A DNA stretch of 64,000 nt from JAIBJN01 sp963775625 (GTDB lineage: Bacteria > Actinomycetota > Thermoleophilia > Gaiellales > Gaiellaceae), in the NCBI GenBank assembly GCA_963775625.1, contig CAVZJM010000003.1:62001-126000 (forward strand), in the 5' to 3' direction. The notes beneath the pieces were generated by a model, which did not search any database, was not told the origin of the DNA, and worked only from the letters and a program-made list of their open reading frames with translations. The position numbers and the translations under genes are program-made. Positions 34,082 to 41,495 of the stretch are shown in pieces (the first letter of the stretch is position 1; every line of letters starts with the position of its first letter).

Positions 34082-34663
34082 TCAGGTGTTCGATGCCCCG
34101 GAGGCCCGTTGCGCTTGCCGGACCCGCTCCTTCATCTCGCCGAGCAGAGCGCCGATCTCCGCCTCTCGCAGCTGGATGCGGCTGTCCACGTCGTCGACCT
34201 GGGCCGTTGCTGCGCGGGCCGCCTCCGACTCGCCCGCATGCGTCGCGCGCCCCAGCTCCTGGTAGGCGCCGCTTCGCTCGGCCTGGAGCTCGGCCAGCTC
34301 ACGGCGGAGGCGGAAGAGCTCGAGCTGGCCACGCGAGCGGGCGCCGACCACACGGCGGTGCACGGAGAGCCTGGCCATTGCCGCGCCGGCTCGACGGCGC
34401 CCCACCTCCCAGCGGAGGAGGAGCACGAGCGCGGCCAGGCCGAGCGCGGCCACGGCCCACAACCAGACCTGGGCGCCGAGGAGCACGATCCCTGTCACTG
34501 CGAGGGCGCCGCCCGCCAGCAACCCGAGATCCGGCACCGACCAGTACCTGCGCACTCGTGCCTCCACGCCGTCGAGGCCCGGGGTGGGGCTCCCGCACTC
34601 GGTGCAGAACCCGGGCTCGGCGGCCACGGTCGCGCCACACGTGGGGCACTCAACGACTGACAT
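34082..34663 (-). CDS. Zinc-ribbon membrane protein
   Basis: 193 residues from ATG 34663. A zinc ribbon (CPTCGATVAAEPGFCTECGSPTPG) is followed by two adjacent membrane helices (about 55-95: LGLLAGGALAVTGIVLLGAQVWLWAVAALGLAALVLLL) and a cytoplasmic coiled coil (ELFRLRRELAELQAERSGAYQELGR, RIQLREAEIGALLGEMKERVRQ). It overlaps the ccmI-like gene upstream by 14 bases and probably belongs to that transcript. Function unknown. Confidence 0.7.
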   Translation of the reverse strand: MSVVECPTCGATVAAEPGFCTECGSPTPGLDGVEARVRRYWSVPDLGLLAGGALAVTGIVLLGAQVWLWAVAALGLAALVLLLRWEVGRRRAGAAMARLSVHRRVVGARSRGQLELFRLRRELAELQAERSGAYQELGRATHAGESEAARAATAQVDDVDSRIQLREAEIGALLGEMKERVRQAQRASGASNT

Positions 34664-34979
34664 CGGCCTCCTCTCGTTCCCGATCCGGGCGATCGTCATG
34701 CTCGAGGGCCCGCAGCGCCTCGCCGGCCTGGCGGCGCAGCGGGCCGACGAGGGCGCGGTAGTCCTCGTCGGAGATCTTGCCTGTCCTGTGGTCGAACTCG
34801 AGCTCCTTCAGCGCCGCGAGCGCCCGGTCGCGCTCGTCCAAGAGGAGCAGGCGCTTCTCCTCCTCGGGATCCGTCGCGACGAGCGCGTCACCGCGGCCGG
34901 AGCGGAGGAGCGGCCGGGCGACGTAGACGACGCAGGCGGCCGCGAGCAGCGCGCCAAGAGCCAGTGCGAGCAGCTCCAC
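34650..34979 (-). CDS. CcmI-like cytochrome c biogenesis protein
   Basis: 109 residues: an N-terminal membrane helix (LLALALGALLAAACVVYVARPLL) followed by the segment LLLLDERDRALAALKELEFDHRTGKISDEDYRAL, which is the hallmark of the CcmI/CycH N-terminal module. The TPR part of proteobacterial CcmI is missing, as in many actinobacterial versions. It would help deliver apocytochrome c to the haem lyase. It directly follows ccmF. Confidence 0.82.
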   Translation of the reverse strand: MELLALALGALLAAACVVYVARPLLRSGRGDALVATDPEEEKRLLLLDERDRALAALKELEFDHRTGKISDEDYRALVGPLRRQAGEALRALEHDDRPDREREEADVSR

Positions 34980-34993
34980 CTAGTGCTCCCCCA

Positions 34994-36988
34994 CTACGCG
35001 CGCGCGACGGCGCCCTCGCCGGCGAAGCGGGCGGCGAGCCGTCGCTGCTCGCGGGCGTCGGGCCACATGGTCACCACGGAGCCGAGCACGAAGATCAGGC
35101 CGGAGAGCCAGATCAGGTTGACGAGCGGGTTCACGATCACCTCGAGGATGACCGACCCGTCCGGATAGAAGCGGTCGGCGATCACGAAGAGATCCTCGCC
35201 CCGCAGCCAGTCCGTGCGGATGCCCACCTCGTTCGACGTCTGCTCCTCGGCGAAGTAGCTGTTCTTGCCGGCTTCCATCGTCCCGACCCGGTCGTCCCCC
35301 CGGTAGACGTCGAGCTGCGCGCGCACCTCCTGCGCGTTCGCGCCGCGCCTCTCCTCGCTCCCCGTGTAGACGAGGCGGTAGTCGCCGGCGGCCACGGACT
35401 CACCGGGGGCGAGGCGCGCCTCCCGGCTCGTCGAGAAGCCGCCGATCCCGATCGCCCCGATGAGGAGGACGACGATCGCCGCATGGACGACATAGCCCCC
35501 ATAGCGCCGGCGGTTTCGCGCGACGAGCCCCGAGAAGGCAGCCCACCAGCCGCCGCCGCCGATCGCCTTGCGCGCCCGGGTGCCGCGCACGAACTCGAGC
35601 ACGATGGTCGTGAGCACGAACGCCGCGAAGGTGTAGCCCACCAGGCCGGCGACGCTGGATCCCGCTCCGCCGAGCAGGAGCAGGACGCCGGTCGCCAGCG
35701 CGACGCCGGCCGGCCAGACCAGCTGCGAGGCGAGCGAGCGGAGCGAAGCACGTCGCCAGGCGACCACCGGGCCGATTCCCATCAGCAGCACGAGCGGGAG
35801 CCCGAAGACGATCGCGAAGAAGTCGTAGTACGGCGCGCCGACCGAGACGGCGACGCCGCGCACCGCCTCCGAGACGAGTGGGTAGACGACGCCCCAGAGG
35901 ATCGTGAGCGCGAGCGCCACGAGGAAGAGGTTGTTGTAGAGGAACGCGGCCTCGCGCGAGACGAGCGACTCGAGCCGCGTGGGCGACCTCAGGAGCGGGA
36001 GCCGCCAGAGGATCAGCGCGATCGAGAAGGCGACCACGACGGCGATGAAACCGAGGAAGAACGGCCCGATCGACGACTGCGTGAAGCTGTGGATGGAGCT
36101 GATGACCCCGCTCCTCGTCAGGAACGTCCCGAAGAGCGAGAGCGCGAAGGCGCCGGCGACGAGGATCACGTTCCAGACGCGGAGCATGTTCTTCTTCTCC
36201 TGCACCATCACCGAGTGCAGGAAGGCCGTGGCGACGAGCCACGGCATGAGCGCGGCGTTCTCGACGGGGTCCCAGGCGTACCACCCGCCCCAGCCCACCT
36301 CCTCGTAGGCCCACTTGGCGCCCAGGAGGATCCCGACGCCGAGGAACGTCCAGGCCGCGAGCGTCCAGCGCCGCGTGACCACGATCCAGCGCTCGTCCAC
36401 GCGGCGCGACGCCAGGGCGGCCATGGCGAACGCGAACGGAATCGTCAGCCCGACGTAGCCGAGGTAGAGCATCGGCGGGTGGGCGATCATGTACGGGTTC
36501 TGGAGGCTGGGGTTCATGCCCGCGCCATCGGCGGGCGCGGGCTGGGTCGCGAACGGGCTCGCGATCACGACGAGCAGGAAGGCGAAGAAGAGCGCGACGC
36601 CGGCGACGATCGGGACCGTCCAGGGAAGGACCTCGCGCACCAGCCTTCGGTTGAGCGCCACCGCGGCCGAGGCGGCGCCCGTAAGCACGAGCAGCCAGAG
36701 CAGGAGCGAGCCCTCCTGCCCGCTCCAGAAGGCGGCGAGCGTGTAGCCGAGCGGCAGCTCGCGGCTCGTCGAGCGAGCGACGTAGTCGAAGGAGAAGTCG
36801 CGCCCGGCCAGGGCGGCGAGGAGGACGAGTGAGGCGACGCCGACCGCTGCGAACGCCGCGTAGAGGGCGTTCGTGGCCGAGTCGAGCAGGCGCCGCCGCC
36901 CGCGCCAGGCCGCGTAGCCGCCGACGACGGCCGCGTACAGGATCAGGCCGAGGGCGGCGACCAGGGCGGCGCGCCCGAGCTCAGGCAA
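34994..36988 (-). CDS. ccmF: Cytochrome c haem lyase CcmF
   Basis: 664 residues with about 15 membrane helices. The tryptophan-rich haem-handling motif WGGWYAWDPVENAALMPWL is present, as are HPPMLYLGYVGLTIPFAF and the long extracytoplasmic segment near the C-terminus. It ligates haem from CcmE to apocytochrome c. It follows ccmE without a gap (stop and start 1 bp apart). The ccmABC transport genes are not in the window. Confidence 0.95.
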   Translation of the reverse strand: MPELGRAALVAALGLILYAAVVGGYAAWRGRRRLLDSATNALYAAFAAVGVASLVLLAALAGRDFSFDYVARSTSRELPLGYTLAAFWSGQEGSLLLWLLVLTGAASAAVALNRRLVREVLPWTVPIVAGVALFFAFLLVVIASPFATQPAPADGAGMNPSLQNPYMIAHPPMLYLGYVGLTIPFAFAMAALASRRVDERWIVVTRRWTLAAWTFLGVGILLGAKWAYEEVGWGGWYAWDPVENAALMPWLVATAFLHSVMVQEKKNMLRVWNVILVAGAFALSLFGTFLTRSGVISSIHSFTQSSIGPFFLGFIAVVVAFSIALILWRLPLLRSPTRLESLVSREAAFLYNNLFLVALALTILWGVVYPLVSEAVRGVAVSVGAPYYDFFAIVFGLPLVLLMGIGPVVAWRRASLRSLASQLVWPAGVALATGVLLLLGGAGSSVAGLVGYTFAAFVLTTIVLEFVRGTRARKAIGGGGWWAAFSGLVARNRRRYGGYVVHAAIVVLLIGAIGIGGFSTSREARLAPGESVAAGDYRLVYTGSEERRGANAQEVRAQLDVYRGDDRVGTMEAGKNSYFAEEQTSNEVGIRTDWLRGEDLFVIADRFYPDGSVILEVIVNPLVNLIWLSGLIFVLGSVVTMWPDAREQRRLAARFAGEGAVARA

Positions 36989-37375
36989 CTAGCCCTCGGG
37001 GGCGTATTTGGACGGACACTTCGTGACGAGCGAGTCCTCGGTCGCGACGAAGGTGCCGCCGGTGAGCTCGCCCTTCACGTAGACCTCGCGGCCCACCTTG
37101 AAGAGGTCGGGCACCGAGCCCGTGTAGACCACGGGTACGGTCGCCTCGCCCTCGATGTCGCGGAGCGTGAAGCGGAGCCCGTCGGCGCGCGCGTCGCCCT
37201 CGACGGGGCCGACCACGATGCCGGCGAGCCCGACCTCGCCCGTCTTGCCTTCGAGCTGGCTCGGCTGCAGCGAGGGCGTCCCGCCTGCGAGGCTCGTCCA
37301 GATGAGGAAGACCGCCAGCACCGCCGCGACGGAGAGCGCGACGACGAGGCGCACGGGATTGCGCCGTCTTGCCAC
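36989..37375 (-). CDS. ccmE: Cytochrome c maturation protein CcmE, Cys-type variant
   Basis: 128 residues: one membrane anchor (LVVALSVAAVLAVFLIW) and an OB-fold domain (GIVVGPVEGDARADGLRFTLRDIEGEATVPVVYTGSVPDLFKVGREVYVKGEL). Canonical CcmE attaches haem through a His in HxxxY. Here the motif reads CPSKY (Cys120, Tyr124), the CxxxY variant known from archaea and some sulphate reducers. The protein carries haem between CcmC and CcmF. The first gene of the ccmE-ccmF-ccmI group. Confidence 0.93.
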   Translation of the reverse strand: MARRRNPVRLVVALSVAAVLAVFLIWTSLAGGTPSLQPSQLEGKTGEVGLAGIVVGPVEGDARADGLRFTLRDIEGEATVPVVYTGSVPDLFKVGREVYVKGELTGGTFVATEDSLVTKCPSKYAPEG

Positions 37376-37403
37376 GCTTCGAGTTTACCGGCGGTTCTGT
37401 TAG

Positions 37404-37643
37404 TTACTCGGGGGTATGCATGGGGCGGCGGTCCGGGATGCGGTAGCCGTGGTCGCGGCAGAGGCTCCCCGGCGCGTCCTCGGTGAGCGCGTCGCAGTAG
37501 CCCTTCCCGTAGGCGGCGCGGAGGAACGCGGCCACGACCTCGAGGTTCCACTCGCCCACGCCGCACGCCTCGCCCCAGAGATCGGCGAGCCGCAGGTCGA
37601 TGTCCAGCTCGAGGAGGTCGATGCGGGAAGGTCGCTTCGCCAT
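37404..37643 (-). CDS. Small hypothetical protein
   Basis: 79 residues from ATG 37643 (MAKRPSRIDLLELDIDLRLADLW). Three cysteines (GEACGVGEW, KGYCDALTED, SLCRDHGYR) and a histidine could bind a metal. The middle part is helical (EVVAAFLRAAYGKGYCDAL). It resembles short conserved actinobacterial proteins of unknown role. It lies just upstream of ccmE on the same strand but has no visible link to haem handling. Confidence 0.6.
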   Translation of the reverse strand: MAKRPSRIDLLELDIDLRLADLWGEACGVGEWNLEVVAAFLRAAYGKGYCDALTEDAPGSLCRDHGYRIPDRRPMHTPE

Positions 37644-37690
37644 GGGCTGAAGGTACTCAGCGGATCGGACGGACCAGTACGCTGGCCCAT

Positions 37691-38506
37691 GTGGCGCTGA
37701 CCCGCATCGGCCCTGCCCGCGTGCCCTCCCGCGAGAGCCCCGAGGCGGCCGTCGAGCTGCTTCTGGAGCGTGGCTACTCGGCCTGCGAGATCGACTTCGA
37801 GGGCAAGTTCTGGATGGACTACCCCTGGGCGGAGCGCTTCGGCGAGGTCGCACGCGAGGCCGACATCGCGCTCTCGGTCCACGCCCCCATTGCCGGCTTC
37901 ATGGGCCACCTCGAGCGGGACAAGAAGCACAACATGGCGACGGGCATGCTCGACCACTCGGCCGGCGTCGCGGTCGCCTGCGGCGCGGAGCTCGTCGTCT
38001 TCCATCCCGGCTTCCTGCTCGGCCGCGAGCGCGAGGCGGCGCTCGAGGCGGTCGCCGACCAGCTCGGCTCGCTGCGCGAGCGCCTGGAGGGCAAGGGCCG
38101 CGCCGTGCCCTTCGGCGTCGAGGTGATGGGCCGCGTTCGCGACCTAGGGACCCTCGACGACGTGCTCTGGATCTCCGAGCACGTCGACTGGGTGCGCCCG
38201 GTGCTCGACTTCGCGCACATGCACGCGACCTCTGACGGCGCCTACGTCGAGGCCGAGCTCTTCGCGGAGGCGCTGGCGCGAGCCGACACTGTGCTCGGGC
38301 CCGGCGCCCCGTTCCACATCCACTTCTCCGACATCGCCTACGCGAACCGGAACGAGACGAAGCACCTCCCCTACGGCGAGGGCACGCTCCGGGCCGAGCC
38401 GCTGCGAGACGCGCTGGCCCGGTTCGACCGCCCGGCGACGGTCATCTCGGAGTCCCCGGACGAGGAGTCGAGCCAGGCCATCAAGGCGATCCTCGCAGCG
38501 AGCTAG
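37691..38506 (+). CDS. Endonuclease IV-like TIM-barrel protein
   Basis: 271 residues from GTG 37691. Xylose isomerase-like/AP endonuclease 2 barrel with metal ligands in SVHAPIAGF, VVFHPGFLL, FGVEVMGR, VLDFAHMHA, HIHFSDIAYANRNETKHLPYGEG and VISESPD. The histidines and acidic residues are placed as in deoxyribonuclease IV (Nfo), which cuts DNA at abasic sites, but the LENTAGQG motif is replaced by EVMGR. A sugar isomerase of the same superfamily is the alternative. Confidence 0.82.
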   Translation: MALTRIGPARVPSRESPEAAVELLLERGYSACEIDFEGKFWMDYPWAERFGEVAREADIALSVHAPIAGFMGHLERDKKHNMATGMLDHSAGVAVACGAELVVFHPGFLLGREREAALEAVADQLGSLRERLEGKGRAVPFGVEVMGRVRDLGTLDDVLWISEHVDWVRPVLDFAHMHATSDGAYVEAELFAEALARADTVLGPGAPFHIHFSDIAYANRNETKHLPYGEGTLRAEPLRDALARFDRPATVISESPDEESSQAIKAILAAS

Positions 38507-38895
38507 CCCGGAACCACCCGCAGCCCCGGCCCCTCCGTGACGGACACCGTCCGCTCGTCGCCCGGCCTGCGCCACGCCTCGCCGAGCTTCTCGTCGAGGG
38601 TAGCCTCGAGCTGGCCGGTCATGGCCAGCTCCTGGACGATGTCCGCGCCGCCGACCAGCTCGCCCGCGACGAAGACCTGCGGGATCGTGGGCCAGTCGGA
38701 GAGGACCGAGAGCTCCTCGCGGATGCGCGGGTCCGGGAGGACGTCCACGGTGGCAAAGCCGGCGCCCACCCCCCGCAGCGCCTGCAGGGCGCGATCGGAG
38801 TTGCCGCAGTAAGCCTGCTCGTGCGTCCCCTTGATGAAGGCGACGACCGGCTCCTGCTCGATCGTGTCCTTGATGCGGCCGCGAAGGTCGCTCAT
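38503..38895 (-). CDS. Monothiol glutaredoxin-like protein (CGNS active site)
   Basis: 130 residues. Thioredoxin fold of the Grx4/GrxD type: DTIEQEPVVAFIKGTHEQAYCGNS, WPTIPQVFVAGELVGGADIVQEL. The usual CGFS active-site tetrapeptide is CGNS here, with the essential cysteine kept. Such proteins carry a labile [2Fe-2S] cluster and pair with BolA; the bolA-like gene lies directly upstream with a 4-base overlap. A C-terminal extension (GEAWRRPGDERTVSVTEGPGLRVVPG) is unlike the standard family. Confidence 0.9.
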   Translation of the reverse strand: MSDLRGRIKDTIEQEPVVAFIKGTHEQAYCGNSDRALQALRGVGAGFATVDVLPDPRIREELSVLSDWPTIPQVFVAGELVGGADIVQELAMTGQLEATLDEKLGEAWRRPGDERTVSVTEGPGLRVVPG

Positions 38896-39122
38896 GCCTC
38901 TCCTCTCGTGGTGATTCGAAGCTCGTGGATCGTACCGTCTCGCAACGGCTCGGCCAGCGCGTCGTAGACGAGCCGGTGCTGCTCGACCAGCGAGAGGTCG
39001 CCGAATCCCCCGTCCACGACGGTGACGTGAAAGTGGTCGCCCCCGCCGGTGCGGTCGACGACCTCGACCTCCTGGGCCTCCGGGAACGCCCCGCGGAGAA
39101 GCCCTTCGAGCCGCTCGCTCAT
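38892..39122 (-). CDS. BolA/IbaG family protein
   Basis: 76 residues. SERLEGLLRGAFPEAQEVEVVDRTGGGDHFHVTVVDGGFGDLSLVEQHRLVYDAL has the class II KH-like BolA fold, with the conserved DHFHV histidines and the HRLVYDAL helix. BolA and monothiol glutaredoxins form mixed cluster-bridged complexes in iron-sulfur trafficking; the overlap with the glutaredoxin gene fits this. The divergent peptidase gene at 39169 starts 46 bp away. Confidence 0.92.
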   Translation of the reverse strand: MSERLEGLLRGAFPEAQEVEVVDRTGGGDHFHVTVVDGGFGDLSLVEQHRLVYDALAEPLRDGTIHELRITTRGEA

Positions 39123-39168
39123 CGCAACCGACGATACCAGCCGCGATCGCGGCTACCATGCCGCGGGC

Positions 39169-39999
39169 ATGCGCCGTCTCGCCGTCGGGGTCGTCGTCAC
39201 ATCGGTTGCCGCTGCGCTCTTCGGAGCGTCGCCGTCCGCCGCCGCCCCCTTCGACGGCAAGGGCGCGAAGGAATGGGTGGCCAGGATCGCCGCCGTCGGC
39301 CCGAGGCCGGCCGGCGGCAAGCACGAGCGTGAGGCCGCCGCGATCGTCCGCACGCGGCTCCAGGCGCTCGGCTACGCCGTGGAGACGCAGCGCTTCACCC
39401 TGCCGGAGGGAACCCGCTCGCGCAATGTCATCGGCCGGACGTCGGGCCCGATCGAGGTGATCATCGTCGCGCACATGGACGGCATGCCCGGGACGAGTGC
39501 CGCCAACGACAACGGCTCCGGCGTCGGCCTCATGCTGATGCTGGCCCAGTACCTCAGGGACAAGCCGGGCGTGCTCGTCGCGGCTGTGGGCGCCGAGGAG
39601 CGCCGGAACACCGGGGCCGGGTACCACCTAGGGTCGCGCACGCTCAGCATGTCGCTCACGCCCGCTCAGCGCGAGGGCGTGCGGCTCGCGATCTCCGCCG
39701 ACATGGTCGGCGTGGGCTCGACGTTGAACATCCGCGGCCTCGAGGCTGCGCCGAACAGCTCGTCCCGGAAGCTCTTGAGAGCGGCGGACGACCTCGACCT
39801 CAGCGCGAGCTACCTGCAGGACACCGGCCAGTCGGATCACGACGAGTTCACGAACCGGGGCGTTCCTGCAACCTGGATCGAGTGGCGCTGGGACGCCTGC
39901 TGGCACCTGCCGTGCGACCGGATCAGCCGTGTCAGGCCGGGGAAGCTCAAGAAGGCGGGCAAGGTCGTCCGCGAGGCGGCCCTCAGGGTCGTCGACTGA
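39169..39999 (+). CDS. Secreted M28-family metallopeptidase
   Basis: 276 residues: signal peptide (RRLAVGVVVTSVAAALFGASPSAAAA-like, cleavage near AAA) and an M28 zinc aminopeptidase domain. Metal ligands: VAHMDGMPGTSAANDNGSG (His, Asp), VGAEERRNTGAG (Glu pair), ISADMVG (Asp) and QSDHDEFTNRGVPATW (His). Two cysteines near the end (DACWHLPCDR) may form a disulphide. It probably acts outside the cell on peptides. The nearby Grx-BolA genes are on the other strand and unrelated. Confidence 0.9.
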   Translation: MRRLAVGVVVTSVAAALFGASPSAAAPFDGKGAKEWVARIAAVGPRPAGGKHEREAAAIVRTRLQALGYAVETQRFTLPEGTRSRNVIGRTSGPIEVIIVAHMDGMPGTSAANDNGSGVGLMLMLAQYLRDKPGVLVAAVGAEERRNTGAGYHLGSRTLSMSLTPAQREGVRLAISADMVGVGSTLNIRGLEAAPNSSSRKLLRAADDLDLSASYLQDTGQSDHDEFTNRGVPATWIEWRWDACWHLPCDRISRVRPGKLKKAGKVVREAALRVVD

Positions 40000-40079
40000 C
40001 GACGGGCTAAACACTCGCGGGCGGTACCCCGAATGGGGGACGACGGGCCTCTCCTGGAGTCCATGATTCGACGTGCCGC

Positions 40080-40295
40080 ATGAACGACCACGCCGCGCGT
40101 ACTCCTGAGTTCGGGACCGGCCTTCGGGCCAAGCTCGAGCGAGCAGATCGTGTCCGGGAGCGGGCTCCTCTGCCCTCGAGCCGCGACCTCGCGCTCCTCC
40201 TCGAGGAGGAGCCGGTCGAGCGCACGACCCCGGAGCTCGTCCTCGTCGGCGGCGACCTCGTGCGGAATCGGGCTCCGGGCCCGGTTGCCGCCTGA
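40080..40295 (+). CDS. Possible small protein ahead of coiled-coil gene
   Basis: 71 residues (MNDHAARTPEFGTGLRAKLERADRVRERAPLP), Arg/Glu-rich, with no domain. It ends 7 bp before the start of the next gene, so translational coupling is possible. Its composition is compatible with both a real gene and a chance frame in high-GC DNA. No ribosome binding site beyond a weak purine run is seen. Confidence 0.35.
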   Translation: MNDHAARTPEFGTGLRAKLERADRVRERAPLPSSRDLALLLEEEPVERTTPELVLVGGDLVRNRAPGPVAA

Positions 40296-40302
40296 CCGAG
40301 CC

Positions 40303-41010
40303 ATGTCCGGAGGAATCACCGACAAGCTTCGCGGCTCGCTCGAGAGCTACCTGGCGAAGAGCGCCGCCGAGCTGGACGAGCGCGGCGCCGAGCTGGACGA
40401 GCGCGGCCAGCAGCTCTCCGAGCAGGAGGAAACGCTGGAGCGCGCGGAGGTCGAGCTCGAGAACCGGGCGCGCGCGCTCGAGGAGCTCGGGCCGATGCCC
40501 GCGAAGCTGAGCCAGGCGCTCGAGCGCGCTCTCGACAGCCTTTCCGAGCGCGGCGCCGAGGTGGCGGCCGCCACCGAGGCGACTCGCGAGCGGCTGCAGA
40601 AGCTCATCGAGGCGGAGGCCGAGCTGGCCGCGCGGGAGAAGACCTTCACCGAGAAGGGCGACCGGCTGCGCGTCGAGCAGCGCCGGCTTGCCGACCGGGA
40701 GCGCGACCTGGCCCAGTTCCACCGTGACCTTCTCGACCCCGACGCCCTCGACACGCAGTGGGTCGCCCAGCGTGATCGATCCTTCGCGGAGGCCGAGACG
40801 CTGCTGGAGGAGCGCCGGCGGGAGCTCGACGTGCGCGAACAGGAGCTGGACGAGCACCAGGTCCGCCAGACCGCCCGGCTCGAGGTCTTGCGCGGTGAGC
40901 TCGAGCATCGCGAGGGCGAGCTCGCCGAGCTGCGCACCCGGCTCGAGCGCCGCGAGGAGGAGCTGAACGCCTACGTCGCCCAGCTCCAGCGCGGGCTCGT
41001 GCAGGACTAG
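40303..41010 (+). CDS. Long coiled-coil protein
   Basis: 235 residues from ATG 40303, entirely helical: repeated ELDERGxELDERG, LEERRRELDVREQELDEHQ, RREEELNAYVAQLQRG. No signal peptide or membrane helix. It could be a structural or scaffold protein (crescentin- or DivIVA-like in composition only). A tandem 9-residue near-repeat (ELDERGAEL, ELDERGQQL) is visible near residue 20. Function unknown. Confidence 0.7.
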   Translation: MSGGITDKLRGSLESYLAKSAAELDERGAELDERGQQLSEQEETLERAEVELENRARALEELGPMPAKLSQALERALDSLSERGAEVAAATEATRERLQKLIEAEAELAAREKTFTEKGDRLRVEQRRLADRERDLAQFHRDLLDPDALDTQWVAQRDRSFAEAETLLEERRRELDVREQELDEHQVRQTARLEVLRGELEHREGELAELRTRLERREEELNAYVAQLQRGLVQD

Positions 41011-41084
41011 CCGCCCTCTCGGCGCCTGTCCGCGGCCGCTGCCCCGCGCCGCCTTCTGAGCTCTGAGGGTTCTAGAATCGCCGG

Positions 41085-41495
41085 ATGCCTCCGGCACCGC
41101 TTCCTCCCGAGCTCCAGCGCTTCGTCGCCAAGCCGCGCCATGCGGTCGTCGGGACGGCGCGGACCGACGGCGCGCCGGTGACGACCGCCTGCTGGTACGG
41201 GATCGACGGCCAGGGCCGCGTGATGCTTTCCATGGACCACGAGAGCCACCGCCTCCGCCACCTCCGCGCCGACCCGCGCGTCGCCCTGACGGTGCTGGGA
41301 GAGGACTGGTACTCCCACGTCTCGATCCTCGGCCGGGCGGTCGAGTTCCGAAGCGACGACGATCTCGCCGACATCGACGCCCTCTCACAGCACTACGAAG
41401 GCGAGCCCTACGAGGACCGCGACTACCGCGGGATGACCGTCTTCGTCGAGATCGACCGCTGGCACACCTGGGGCGACCCCGCGGCCGAGGCCTAG
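41085..41495 (+). CDS. F420- or flavin-dependent PPOX-class oxidoreductase
   Basis: 136 residues with the split-barrel fold of pyridoxamine phosphate oxidase-like proteins: VAKPRHAVVGTARTDGAPVTTACWYGIDGQGRVMLSMDHESHRLRHLRADPRVALTVL. This matches the FDOR-B/TIGR03618 families that use F420 in actinobacteria. No partner gene reveals the substrate. The stop overlaps the convergent membrane protein gene at 41492 by 4 bases. Confidence 0.82.
   Translation: MPPAPLPPELQRFVAKPRHAVVGTARTDGAPVTTACWYGIDGQGRVMLSMDHESHRLRHLRADPRVALTVLGEDWYSHVSILGRAVEFRSDDDLADIDALSQHYEGEPYEDRDYRGMTVFVEIDRWHTWGDPAAEA

Noticed and set aside
34979..34994. Short tagtgctcccccacta dyad resembling the ends of the family I palindrome
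   Set aside because: Only about 16 bp with no further similarity; it is the 14-bp gap between ccmF and the ccmI-like gene and likely chance.
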